Source of the DNA: Thermoplasmatota archaeon
GTDB taxonomy: Archaea; Thermoplasmatota; Thermoplasmata; Thermoplasmatales; GCA-001856825
Reading direction: 5' to 3'
DNA length: 15,792 nucleotides
NCBI GenBank assembly: GCA_023379555.1
Contig: JAMCQR010000010.1
Span: forward strand, 1 to 15,792
The translations under genes were made by a program, and so were the position numbers. The notes beneath the pieces are model-generated. The model searched no databases and was not told the origin of the DNA. It saw only the letters and a list, made by a program, of their open reading frames with translations. Positions 1 through 6,844 of the stretch are shown one piece after another (the first letter of the stretch is position 1; each line of letters starts with the position of its first letter).

Positions 1-400
1 GTTCATCTTTGTTGTATTAGCCCCCATACTTTGGGGACTCGAATGGGTCTTTTTCTCTTTTGTATCCTCAAGAGATCCGATATTTTTCACGTTCCTTTTG
101 TATGCAGTAGCAAGCGTGGTTGTGATAACATTCAGTCTTGCACGGAAGTCATTGTTCTCGGTCAAGAAAAAAACATTATTGTTCGCCTTAACTGGAGGTA
201 TGTTGGCAGGGGTAGCCAACGCCGCTTATGGGGTGTTTATCACCAACTTCGGGACTGCATTGACCGGGATTGTAACGATTATATCCGTACCAGTTTCGGT
301 TCTCCTTGTAATTGCGGTACTTCACGAACGCTACACCTACACTGAGTTTATTGGGCTCACAGTCACAGGTATTGGGTTGGCAATTGCACTGATAATTTGA
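1..400 (+). CDS. EamA/DMT-family transporter, C-terminal part (5'-partial)
   Basis: The frame is open from the first bases of the window and ends at TGA 398-400, giving about 132 visible residues. They are almost entirely hydrophobic, with about five membrane-spanning stretches, and begin with an 'APILWGLEWVFFSF' segment like the opening of an EamA repeat. Near the end comes the typical 'VLHERYTYTEFIG' turn followed by a last helix. EamA proteins of the drug/metabolite transporter superfamily usually carry two such five-helix repeats, so this is probably the second half of a gene of about 280-300 residues. The substrate cannot be told. It is host chromosome: it stops 50 bp before the left attachment repeat, and before integration it would have lain just beyond the 3' end of the tRNA-Leu gene, converging with it. 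Confidence 0.75.
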   Translation, partial: FIFVVLAPILWGLEWVFFSFVSSRDPIFFTFLLYAVASVVVITFSLARKSLFSVKKKTLLFALTGGMLAGVANAAYGVFITNFGTALTGIVTIISVPVSVLLVIAVLHERYTYTEFIGLTVTGIGLAIALII

Positions 401-414
401 ACCATTTCAATCTA

Positions 415-432
415 TTAATTTTATAATCTTTT
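415..432 (+). promoter_or_regulatory. Possible TATA-type promoter reading into the integrase
   Basis: An AT-rich box (ATTTTATAATC, about 418-428) lies about 25 nt before the first base of attL. An archaeal transcript starting near 450 would carry a leader of about 14 nt before the TTG start of the integrase. The box is in host DNA, so it could drive the integrase only in the integrated state. It is a position and composition match only. Confidence 0.35.
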
Positions 433-449
433 AGTGCGCGCATAAAAGA

Positions 450-507
450 TGCGGAGGGCCGGATTTGAACCGGCGAACCCCTATAGGAACAGATCTTGAG
501 TCTGTCG
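450..507. repeat. attL, 58-bp direct repeat (tRNA-Leu 3' fragment)
   Basis: This is identical over 58 bp to 6991-7048. Read on the minus strand it is the tRNA-Leu sequence from the 3' side of the anticodon stem-loop through variable arm, T arm and acceptor 3' strand. The 5' half of the tRNA is absent, so it is a displaced tRNA fragment and not a gene. The start codon and first 14 or so codons of the integrase lie within it. Confidence 0.95.
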
Positions 508-1277
508 AAAATTCATTCGTGCCACCGTATAGCAGCGTAAAAAATGAATATCCCAGATACATTAAATTAAAGGGGCTGAATAAAAGATATATCAGAGACC
601 TACCTAAACTGATAAACGTAACCATCCAGAAACCACAAGAGATATTAAGCATAATTCAAGACAAAAAGTATCATGGTGCATTGATTCAAAACTACATCAA
701 CTTCTTGATTGACAATCAATATATTTCACAAGAAGCCGGTCAAAGATTCAAGTCAGTGATCCCCCGAAGAAAAATAGGAGCAGATACCTATGTTCCTAAT
801 GATATTACAGTTCTAAATGCTTTCAATAAGCTACAGAGTGAACAGGATAAAGTTGTGTTCAAAATATTGATGTTCTCAGGCATTCGAATTTCGGAAGCGG
901 TCAAACTGATTACTGAATACAATCCGGGTAAACAGATAGAGAATGATAAGTTCATCAAGTATCCTTTAGATTGGGATAGGGGACGCAAACGAGTGAGTTA
1001 TGTGTATCTTCCAATATCCATAAAAAATCAACTACATCGCTTCTACTTGACCCATAAGATTGTCGGTAGCATCAGGGCCTCCGGCTTAGCACCTAAGTAT
1101 CTGAGGAAATGGTTCTATAATTTCATGATTTACAATAACACTCCAGAATCAGTAGCCGATTACATTGAAGGCAGAGCAGGTTCTACGGTTGGAAGTATGC
1201 ACTATCTCGCAAAAGCACGACAGGAAGCCTATTGGTATGAAAAAATAGTAGAAAAGATAGAAGGAATACTTGAATAG
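465..1277 (+). CDS. Archaeal SSV-like tyrosine recombinase (integrase)
   Basis: A 270-residue tyrosine recombinase that would catalyse site-specific recombination between the att sites at the tRNA-Leu gene. Visible catalytic features are the first arginine in 'SGIRISEAV' (R141); 'KYLRKW' (K211, R214), the archaeal counterpart of the HxxR box; 'PESVADYIEGR' (R237); 'MHYLAKARQ' (H246); and a tyrosine near the end (Y258, or Y256). The spacing and the PESVADxIxGR and HYLAKA segments resemble the archaeal phage-integrase group that includes SSV Int. The TTG at 465 is chosen because it is the first usable start; the frame is open back to 435, with a stop at 432-434. The start lies inside attL, so integration replaces everything upstream of it. 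In the circular form the frame would be open upstream from 6946. The gene looks intact and no excisionase is recognised. Confidence 0.9.
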   Translation: MNRRTPIGTDLESVENSFVPPYSSVKNEYPRYIKLKGLNKRYIRDLPKLINVTIQKPQEILSIIQDKKYHGALIQNYINFLIDNQYISQEAGQRFKSVIPRRKIGADTYVPNDITVLNAFNKLQSEQDKVVFKILMFSGIRISEAVKLITEYNPGKQIENDKFIKYPLDWDRGRKRVSYVYLPISIKNQLHRFYLTHKIVGSIRASGLAPKYLRKWFYNFMIYNNTPESVADYIEGRAGSTVGSMHYLAKARQEAYWYEKIVEKIEGILE

Positions 1278-1400
1278 AGACGAAACCTAACTTTAGCTCC
1301 GTGGCTTATCTGCTGACTTTATCAGTCTCCAGTCGTCCCCATCAAAATGTGGGGGAGTTCTCCATCATAGACACTTCCAAAGTCACTTAGCCCCAACGTC

Positions 1401-1721
1401 CATGACTCACAGATCGACCTCTCCATTCCCGGAATCATATTTTACCGGGACAGGGATACTTCGGATCAGAATGCAGGGGAATTGATGAGACAATGGATCG
1501 CGCTGTCAGGGATTATCCTCTTCCCTTGAAGAGTATAAGAAGAAATATTCGCATCTCCCGAACCAGATCAGTGGTGGAGCATTCCATATGCCTTCTTCAA
1601 GAGGATGTTCCTCTTTGCATATGTTATGGTTGCAGCAGTGTCAAGGGTGAGGGTCAAGGCATACTTCACTGCCACGTGCTACAACCTTCTCAGGACAAGA
1701 TTTCTTGGTAGAACAGCGTGA
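1401..1721 (+). pseudogene. IS5-type DDE transposase relic (C-terminal part)
   Basis: A transposase can be pieced together across three frames. 'HDSQIDLSIPG...FYRDR' runs from 1401. A one-base loss near 1456 moves the match to 'GYFGSECRGIDETMDRAVRD...LKSIRRNIRISRTRSVVE'. A second shift near 1580 leads to 'PYAFFKRMFLFAYVMVAAVSRVRVKAYFTATCYNLL', ending at TGA 1719-1721. HDSQ..DLS, YRD.GYFG, RISR.R...E and RVRVK are typical of the C-terminal half of IS4/IS5-like transposases; the glutamate of the DDE triad would be in the VVE segment. The N-terminal half is absent and no terminal inverted repeats could be defined. A 72-residue reading frame at 1493-1711 is only one fragment of this relic. Family assignment is from memory of the motifs. 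Confidence 0.7.
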
Positions 1722-1838
1722 GCTATCGAAATTTTGTAAAAATACAGGAAGAACTTCGATGAAATTGCCCTGATTCTTGTAATTTGAAGCAATTGAACCT
1801 TAATTCCACCATTATCCTGACACCTTAATGACAAATGG

Positions 1839-2951
1839 ATGGTTTTGAGAAATCCTCAAATATACAAAAAAACATTGACTTTTGTGAATAGTTATAATAA
1901 ATTCGTATTGTTTAGTTTGGTAATTTGTTTAGTCCTTCTAATCTCATTAACGCAAATGCCTTTAAGTAATGCTCAGGGAAATTTTGCCGTAATGCCCACC
2001 GGAGAGACAGAAACAACTATTTCTATAGAATGGAGTGTTGCTACTCCTCCAACTTTAAACTATATGAACAATTATACCGTCTATTCTTCTGTGTATGGCA
2101 CTAATGGCCCCTACCAAGTTTTAGGAATATATTCCCCTAGCATACAAACGATTTCAGTTTATGGTTTGTCACCGACTACTGATTACTGGTTTTATGTCGT
2201 AGCGAACTGGGGTAATGCATTTGGAAGTAGTTCGGGCAATTCAAATACTATTGAAGTTTCGACTGCTGCGCTTCCATCTTTGCAATATTCATCTGTAACC
2301 CAAACCTCAATTTCTCTTAGCTGGACCGACCATAATGTTTATTCAAATCTAAGCTCATTTCAAAGCTATACAGTCCAGATAATGCCTCCATCTGGTTCAT
2401 GGTCAACACTTACTACCATTACACAGCAATCAGACAATAGCTATACGGTTACAGGTCTATCACCAGGGCAATCATACTCTTTTCAGGTGTACGATACTGT
2501 TGCAGTAGTTGGCAGTAGCAACACATTCAGTTCCTATTCGAATGTAGTTACTGCTTCAACGATCTCACCTATCAATGCTGTAATTTCAGCATCGGCTACC
2601 TCAATAAGTACTGGGGGAAGTCTGCAATTAACTGTAACTGTGACTGGGGGGGTTTCACCTTACAGTTACCAATGGTATGTTAACGGAAATCAGATCAGTG
2701 GAGCTACGCAATCTTCATTCACATTCCAACCCACGTCGTCAGGTACATTCAACATTTTCGTTACTGTCACGGGCTCAACGAGCACAACTCAGAACTCAAA
2801 CACTATCACGATTACGGTAAGTAACTCTATTCTACCATCTTCCGGTTCAGGAGGTGCCAATTACACAATTTGGATTATTATCATAGGGGCTATAATCGCA
2901 ATTGTTGCTGCTATTATGATAATTGTATCCAGGAAAAAAGGAAACAGATAG
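1839..2951 (+). CDS. Anchored surface protein with fibronectin-III and PKD-like domains
   Basis: A 370-residue predicted extracellular protein. It has a long N-terminal region with a hydrophobic stretch at residues 22-38 followed by 'SNAQG', a plausible signal-peptidase site after A45. Two fibronectin type III-like domains follow, at about 50-145 and 147-243; both contain a '(G)LSP..xYxFxV' strand ('YGLSPTTDYWFYV', 'TGLSPGQSYSFQV'). A PKD/Ig-like domain is at about 246-331 ('GGVSPYSYQWYVNGNQISG'). A C-terminal membrane helix (about 343-364) and a positive tail RKKGNR complete it. The ectodomain is rich in Ser, Thr, Gln and Asn. It would be held at the cell surface by the C-terminal helix. Function could be adhesion, cell-surface modification or surface exclusion; nothing decides. 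It is an intact cargo gene between two transposase relics. Confidence 0.82.
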   Translation: MVLRNPQIYKKTLTFVNSYNKFVLFSLVICLVLLISLTQMPLSNAQGNFAVMPTGETETTISIEWSVATPPTLNYMNNYTVYSSVYGTNGPYQVLGIYSPSIQTISVYGLSPTTDYWFYVVANWGNAFGSSSGNSNTIEVSTAALPSLQYSSVTQTSISLSWTDHNVYSNLSSFQSYTVQIMPPSGSWSTLTTITQQSDNSYTVTGLSPGQSYSFQVYDTVAVVGSSNTFSSYSNVVTASTISPINAVISASATSISTGGSLQLTVTVTGGVSPYSYQWYVNGNQISGATQSSFTFQPTSSGTFNIFVTVTGSTSTTQNSNTITITVSNSILPSSGSGGANYTIWIIIIGAIIAIVAAIMIIVSRKKGNR

Positions 2952-2964
2952 GTAAAGTCATAAT

Positions 2965-3379
2965 TGGTCTGCTCCACCAAAATTTGGAACACTCTTCGTT
3001 ACTTTTCATTTAGTTTCGCCTCTAGTTTCTTCATGTATTTCTCCTCGAACGATTGATCTTCCAGGAATCTTCTTCTGAACTCTCTTGGCGGTAGATAGTC
3101 GATATAGGAATGTGGTCGATATTCATTGTAGTCTTTGAAAGCCTTCTCAATGGCAACAGAAGCTTCACTGTAATCTTTGAACTCAAACGACAAGGTGTAG
3201 TCCGTCTTTATTGAGTCATGGAAGGATTCTATGTCTCCGTTGTCTTCCGGTGTGTGTTTCTTTATGTACTCCAGTGCTATTGTTAGGACGTTCATCGAGT
3301 TCCTGAACTCCTGCGAGTTGTACCGTGGACCGTTGTCCGTCCTCAGTATCAGCCCTTTGGGAACTTCACAGTCTCGTAT
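2965..3379 (-). pseudogene. IS3-family transposase relic with one terminal repeat
   Basis: The minus strand from 3379 to 2999 encodes about 126 residues of the C-terminal end of an IS3-type OrfB integrase core (rve). 'LILRTDNGPRYNSQEF' carries the second catalytic Asp. 'NGDIESFHDSIKTDY' carries the catalytic Glu and the K. 'AIEKAFKDYNEYRPHSYIDYLPP' is the conserved tail. The N-terminal half with the first Asp is missing, and a stop occurs at 3380-3382, where the restriction-modification relic begins. Just beyond the stop codon, 2965-2990 (TGGTCTGCTCCACCAAAATT...) looks like an IS3-type terminal inverted repeat end. No matching outer end is seen, so the element lost its other side. It cannot transpose by itself. 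Confidence 0.8.
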
Positions 3380-3865
3380 TCATAAGAAATGCTGAGGACA
3401 GAGGTCTTGAGGAGAATAGGTTGCAATCAAACGTAAGGAAATGATCTACAAAAGGCAAAGGTGAACTCATAAAGGAGATATCTAAAATTTATTCATATTT
3501 CGATGACCAGTATAAGCAAACTCTTTGCAAAACATCTGTGGGATGACCTATACATCGACAATAGCGAGCTTCAAGAAGTAATTGAAGGTTTGAACCATTC
3601 TAATGACGAGTCTTACAGATACAATTTCTCAATAATCGAATCAGATTTATTGGGAAACATATACGAGCAATTCTTAGGAAACATTCTAAAACTAACACCT
3701 AAGAGAGCTAAACTGGAATCATCAAAAACACATAGGAAAGAGCAAAGCATCTATTATACACCAGCTTAAATCGTTGATTATATAGTAGAGAACATGGTTG
3801 GTGAATACATCAAAACTCATTCAGCTGGGGAAAGGAAAGCTAAAGGAATAAATAAATCAACGTTA
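3376..3865 (+). pseudogene. Type IIG-like restriction-modification enzyme, decayed internal fragment
   Basis: Three adjoining frame pieces read as one protein. 'FIRNAEDRGLEENRLQSNV' (from 3379) runs into an in-frame TGA (3442-3444) and then 'GELIKEISKIYSYFDDQYKQTL'. After a frameshift near 3525 comes 'LFAKHLWDDLYIDNSELQEVIEGL...YNFSIIESDLLGNIYEQFLG...HRKEQSIYYTP', then an in-frame TAA (3767-3769), then 'IVDYIVENMVGEYIK'. From memory, FIR.AEDRGL, LF..LWDDLYI, D.LG.IYEQFL and G.YYTP..IVDYIV are landmarks of the region before the methyltransferase domain of Eco57I/type IIG-like and some type I enzymes. The N-terminal nuclease part, the SAM-binding and catalytic NPPY motifs and the specificity domain are all missing. 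The left edge is the junction with the IS3 relic; the right edge joins unrelated sequence near 3830-3865. Not functional. Confidence 0.72.
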
Positions 3866-3924
3866 TGGTACCAAAAGAAGATACTAAGCGAGGGGAAAGT
3901 GACAAAGGTTTACAACAAGGGTTA
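3836..3924 (+). other. Short orphan C-terminal fragment, possibly Cas1-like tail
   Basis: Downstream of the restriction-modification relic the same frame reads 'KAKGINKSTLWYQKKILSEG' and 'KVTKVYNKG' and stops at TAG 3922-3924. The segment has the look of a helical, basic protein end ('GI.KSTLWY.KK...GK..K.Y.K') that I associate from memory with the C-terminus of some archaeal Cas1 proteins. No other Cas gene, Cas1 core residue or CRISPR repeat is present in the window. It is most likely a scrap joined to the relic by deletion. Identity is very uncertain. Confidence 0.25.
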
Positions 3925-3937
3925 GGGCGAAATTATC

Positions 3938-4501
3938 TTGAGCACTACACTGAATCAGCAACATTCTTTAAATTTTTGCTATGGTACACTAAGAATATGG
4001 TATTCAAAGCTTCAACATGGTAAATCTATATCAATTAAAGCTAAATTTGATCCTACCCCTAAGAAAACATACCTCTTTTTTCAATTTTACTCTGAATTCA
4101 AACCTTGGCTAGAAAAGAAATGGATATTAGATCGTAACCCTCGGGATAAAAGACTGTCACCATTTTGTGTTAGCTCGGGTGAATCTGGGCAAATCAATGA
4201 GAATTGGTCAGATGAACCGTTTTTTGACCCGTGCTCGAAAGGTTCTATGATTTTCTATACCTTCTTTGCTATTGCAGACAAGACAGTCTCTAGTGACCCA
4301 AAGCAATGGAGCTACGAAGTATTATGCGGCTTCAGTTGGGGGATGATGTCAGAGGACGGAACCAAAATTAATCCAATTCCGATCAAAGGTCTTGAGAATG
4401 AGCGTGTTATGTTTTTGATAAACCTTCTCAGGTTGAACTTTCCAAATGCTTCGTTTATACCAAGCAAAGATTGTGATTGCAATTTTCAAGGAATCATATA
4501 A
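3938..4501 (+). CDS. Unrecognised 187-residue protein
   Basis: I do not recognise this protein. It is soluble-looking, rich in aromatic residues and acidic/basic pairs (FYSEFKPWLEKKW, WSYEVLCGFSWGMM), has no signal peptide or membrane segment, and ends with a small cysteine cluster 'SKDCDCNFQ'. A TTG at 3938 is the only near-N-terminal start; the frame is open back to the TAG at 3922-3924, and the first ATG codons are far inside. The true N-terminus may therefore have been lost at the scrambled junction with the upstream relic. The length of the open frame amid AT-rich DNA argues that it is, or recently was, a real gene. A run of nine T at 4640-4648 could end its transcript. It lies upstream of the Mrr-like gene but about 200 bp away, so co-transcription is not evident. 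Confidence 0.55.
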   Translation: MSTTLNQQHSLNFCYGTLRIWYSKLQHGKSISIKAKFDPTPKKTYLFFQFYSEFKPWLEKKWILDRNPRDKRLSPFCVSSGESGQINENWSDEPFFDPCSKGSMIFYTFFAIADKTVSSDPKQWSYEVLCGFSWGMMSEDGTKINPIPIKGLENERVMFLINLLRLNFPNASFIPSKDCDCNFQGII

Positions 4502-4639
4502 TAAATCGGCTAATTTATAATCATTAGTAACAAGGGACTACTTGTTGAATATCCCTTCTACCAACTTAGCTGAAAATTGAATTAAGCTTGTTTTGAACTT
4601 TTCTGATCTCATAGGCAAATATAACACGACATTTTGAAG

Positions 4640-4648
4640 TTTTTTTTT
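4640..4648 (+). terminator. Oligo-T tract, possible archaeal terminator
   Basis: Nine consecutive T on the plus strand, 139 nt beyond the stop of the 187-residue ORF and 57 nt before the next gene. Archaeal RNA polymerase commonly terminates at such T runs without a hairpin. Confidence 0.4.
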
Positions 4649-4673
4649 GACGGTAATAACCTAAATTCAACAC

Positions 4674-4684
4674 ATTCTTATACT
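4674..4684 (+). promoter_or_regulatory. TATA-like promoter of the Mrr-like nuclease gene
   Basis: The AT-rich box ATTCTTATACT is centred about 26 nt upstream of the ATG at 4705. That is the spacing expected if the transcript starts at or next to the start codon (leaderless). No ribosome-binding site is visible before the ATG, which agrees. Confidence 0.5.
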
Positions 4685-4704
4685 CTTAAGTCAATACATA
4701 ATTT

Positions 4705-6141
4705 ATGAGATTTTGTCCAGATTGTGGCAGTTCTTTGCCTTCGCCAAATCCCAAATTTTGTCCACAATGCGGGGCTAGACTTCAAACTGATGCATTAGTG
4801 GAAGATAAAACATCTATTACAGAGGCATTAACTGGTCATAAAACTGAAAACCTTCCTTTAGAACCGGATGAGCAGGATATAGAGCTGATTAGACCCAAAG
4901 CCCACGATTTAGGAAAAAGTCTTGAAGAAATGACAGCCGAAATCTTTCAGAAGAGAGGATGGTCAGTTAAACGAAACTTCTATCCTCCCACAAAAACTGG
5001 TGCTAGAACTGAAATAGATGTATTTTTAGAAAGAGGAAAGATACGTAAAGCTGTAGAATGCAAGAATTTTGACGAGTCTAGAATGGTAGGAGTTAAAGAC
5101 ATACGAGATTTTACGTCAAAACTAGAAGATATAGGCATAGCTGTTGGAATAGCAGTAACTAACACTCAATTTTCTGAAGATGCTATGAAATTTGCCGAAT
5201 CGAAGGGAATAGAACTTTGGGATGGTGAAAAGCTTAGAGAGGCATTTTTTGCTTGCGCCCTCGGAAGAGTCGTAAATCCAAGCTTGGTTCGTGATCCTAC
5301 TCTACCTATTGAGATGGATTATGAAACTGCGTCTCGATTTCAGTTCCAGTTGAAAAATCCACAGGCTGTAAACATCATAAGTTCTATCCTTTTTTACCAT
5401 CCATACATATCTGTGAAATTCAGGCTTCAGATATCCAGAAAAGACCCAACTGGGCGGGTTCATAAAACAAGTAATGAAGGTACGTACTTTGTTGATGCGC
5501 TGGATGCCGATATAATAAACAGAGAAAAGGGCACACTGGAACAATTAGGGGGCTTGATTAGACCTAAGCAAGAACGTTTAGAATCTAAAGAAGACAAAAT
5601 GATATCTGAGGATTTAGAGGTCATAACTTCGGAGACAAAACCAGTTTTAAGAACCTCTGATTATGAAGTTACTGTTGCTGAACAAGAAATTAGCACGGAA
5701 GAAGCAATTAAGATAATTAAGTATCATGTTGTAGAAAAGAATACTCACGATGAAAAATATACAGTAAGAGTAAAAGGGGAAGAAGAAAAAAGAACCATGA
5801 GAATTGTCCCAAAACTTAACGAGGTTGAAATTAGAGGGAGCCATACTACCTATGTACCTAAATGGGTAATAGAATACGAATCTGGTCCAAGAGGGTATAC
5901 TAGACGATTTCTTGCAGCTTCTAGCAAAGTGATATCCGATGAATTGGCCAAATGCTCTCAGTGTACACTACTGAAGAAAGAAACTATCTCCGTATGCGAA
6001 GAATGTGGAAGAACATTATGTGAGAAACATTCTTACAATGAGAATGGACGATTCCTTTGCTACGACCATATATCCAACGAACTGAAGTCACACCTTAAGG
6101 ACTCAAGTCTTGTATCAAAACTTAGCTTCTGGAAGAAATAA
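4705..6141 (+). CDS. Mrr-like (PD-(D/E)xK) restriction endonuclease with N- and C-terminal zinc modules
   Basis: A 478-residue protein. Residues 1-25 form a zinc ribbon (C4, C7, C19, C22; 'FCPDCG...FCPQCG'). About 65-180 is an Mrr/restriction-endonuclease-like domain: 'GKSLEEMTAEIFQKRGWSV', then D105 in 'TEIDVFL' and the E118-C-K120 pair in 'KAVECKNF', matching the D...ExK site of PD-(D/E)xK nucleases, followed by 'GVKDIRDFTSKL', 'GIAVTNTQFS' and 'A...KGIELWDG' as in the Mrr family. About 200-410 is an unrecognised mixed alpha/beta region. Residues 417-455 hold a second Cys/His cluster (C417, C420, C431, C434, C439, H442, C452, H455), similar to a double-zinc B-box/FYVE-type knuckle. Mrr proteins cut DNA, often modified DNA, in the cytoplasm. 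The partner or target here is unknown. The gene stands alone and looks intact, unlike the broken restriction-modification gene upstream. Nuclease fold is confident; role in defence is inferred. Confidence 0.85.
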   Translation: MRFCPDCGSSLPSPNPKFCPQCGARLQTDALVEDKTSITEALTGHKTENLPLEPDEQDIELIRPKAHDLGKSLEEMTAEIFQKRGWSVKRNFYPPTKTGARTEIDVFLERGKIRKAVECKNFDESRMVGVKDIRDFTSKLEDIGIAVGIAVTNTQFSEDAMKFAESKGIELWDGEKLREAFFACALGRVVNPSLVRDPTLPIEMDYETASRFQFQLKNPQAVNIISSILFYHPYISVKFRLQISRKDPTGRVHKTSNEGTYFVDALDADIINREKGTLEQLGGLIRPKQERLESKEDKMISEDLEVITSETKPVLRTSDYEVTVAEQEISTEEAIKIIKYHVVEKNTHDEKYTVRVKGEEEKRTMRIVPKLNEVEIRGSHTTYVPKWVIEYESGPRGYTRRFLAASSKVISDELAKCSQCTLLKKETISVCEECGRTLCEKHSYNENGRFLCYDHISNELKSHLKDSSLVSKLSFWKK

Positions 6142-6212
6142 GGTATCGTCTAAACCTACGGAAAGTTGGGTTTCTCAAGTTTTCCCTAACTCTCATTAAG
6201 GCCAACTAAAAT

Positions 6213-6221
6213 ACTATAAAG
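6213..6221 (+). promoter_or_regulatory. TATA-like box before the split membrane protein gene
   Basis: ACTATAAAG is centred about 31 nt upstream of the ATG at 6249, consistent with an archaeal promoter giving a transcript with a leader of only a few nucleotides. Confidence 0.45.
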
Positions 6222-6248
6222 TTAAACATATGCAAAGTTTGCTTTACT

Positions 6249-6540
6249 ATGGTTAATCAGCCAGAATCAATAAAATCAAAGAAAGGTGTAGGGATCGGAG
6301 TAGCCATAACTCTAGTAGTTGTAACAGTCTTACTAGCTGGAGGGTTAGAATATTGTGTACACCGATAATAGCACAATCAATTCGAAGAACCAGTCAATAT
6401 TTTCTTCGAATTCAGAAATTGCATCTAAGAACAACATGACTTCTACTCTTAGCACCACAATATCTTCTTTCAATGCTCAAAAAATTAATCTCCTGAACCA
6501 ATTAAATACTGCAAATAATACAAAAGCTTCTTTGGAGTAA
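6249..6540 (+). pseudogene. Membrane-anchored small protein split by a frameshift
   Basis: An ORF from ATG 6249 encodes 'MVNQPESIKSKKGVGIGVAI' and a single membrane helix 'TLVVVTVLLAGGLEY', ending early at TAA 6366-6368 (39 residues). In the neighbouring frame, GTG 6355 to 6540 encodes a Ser/Asn/Thr-rich, helical 61-residue tail ('TDNSTINSKNQSIFSSNSE', 'NAQKINLLNQLNTANNTKA'). Joined by a one-base shift near 6350-6355, the two give a typical small archaeal protein with an N-terminal anchor and a low-complexity or coiled-coil outer part of about 95 residues. I call it a frameshifted gene because the helix ends exactly where the second frame begins and the pair is preceded by a promoter-like box. 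It could instead be a sequencing error, programmed frameshifting, or two small overlapping genes. Function unknown. Confidence 0.5.
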
Positions 6541-6814
6541 TTTGGGTAATTCACGTAGAGCTGATATAATACAAGAATCACAGAACTCAAAATAAGAGCA
6601 TAGGGACCCCTCAAAGGAAATAATCCTCATAGTTGACAACTTGGCACCTATCACTGGGGTATCAGATTATTAATGAGTAATGTTATCTTTATCATAGGTT
6701 CTAACTATTCACCAGAACATTTTATTTTTATTATGAATAAAATTGTTCACGGTTTCATAAGAATGTCAATTATTAGCTATTTTTCAAGTTCCAGCAATGA
6801 ATTTTTGGATAAAG
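6541..6814. other. AT-rich stretch without a recognisable gene
   Basis: Between the split membrane protein and the small RHH-like ORF, no reading frame of convincing length or composition is present on either strand. The sequence is AT-rich and becomes almost purely A/T towards 6810-6845. No tRNA, repeat array or strong hairpin was seen. It would lie near the circle junction in the excised form and could contain recombinase arm sites or regulatory sites; this is only a suggestion. Confidence 0.5.
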
Positions 6815-6844
6815 TTTATTAATTAAGATTATTTAAATTTAAAT
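6814..6844 (+). promoter_or_regulatory. AT-rich promoter-like region of the small RHH-like ORF
   Basis: TTTATTAATTAAG (about 6815-6827) lies about 25 nt before the ATG at 6845 and would suit a leaderless archaeal transcript. It is followed by the self-complementary TTTAAATTTAAA run (about 6833-6844) that touches the start codon, where a small dimeric repressor could bind. Confidence 0.45.

Noticed and set aside
450..507. A second tRNA gene at the left boundary
   Set aside because: Only the 3' two-thirds of the tRNA are present; the 5' acceptor strand and D-arm are missing, so it is an att fragment.
431..652. Minus-strand 73-residue frame across attL
   Set aside because: It is antisense to the integrase and the tRNA fragment and shows no family features.
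450..1277. SSV-style integrase split into separate N- and C-terminal genes by integration
   Set aside because: The integrated gene still holds all catalytic motifs over 270 residues; only a possible short upstream extension is separated.
3503..3769. An 88-residue ORF as a stand-alone gene
   Set aside because: Its sequence continues a restriction-modification protein on both sides (upstream in another frame, downstream past the stop), so it is a piece of a pseudogene.
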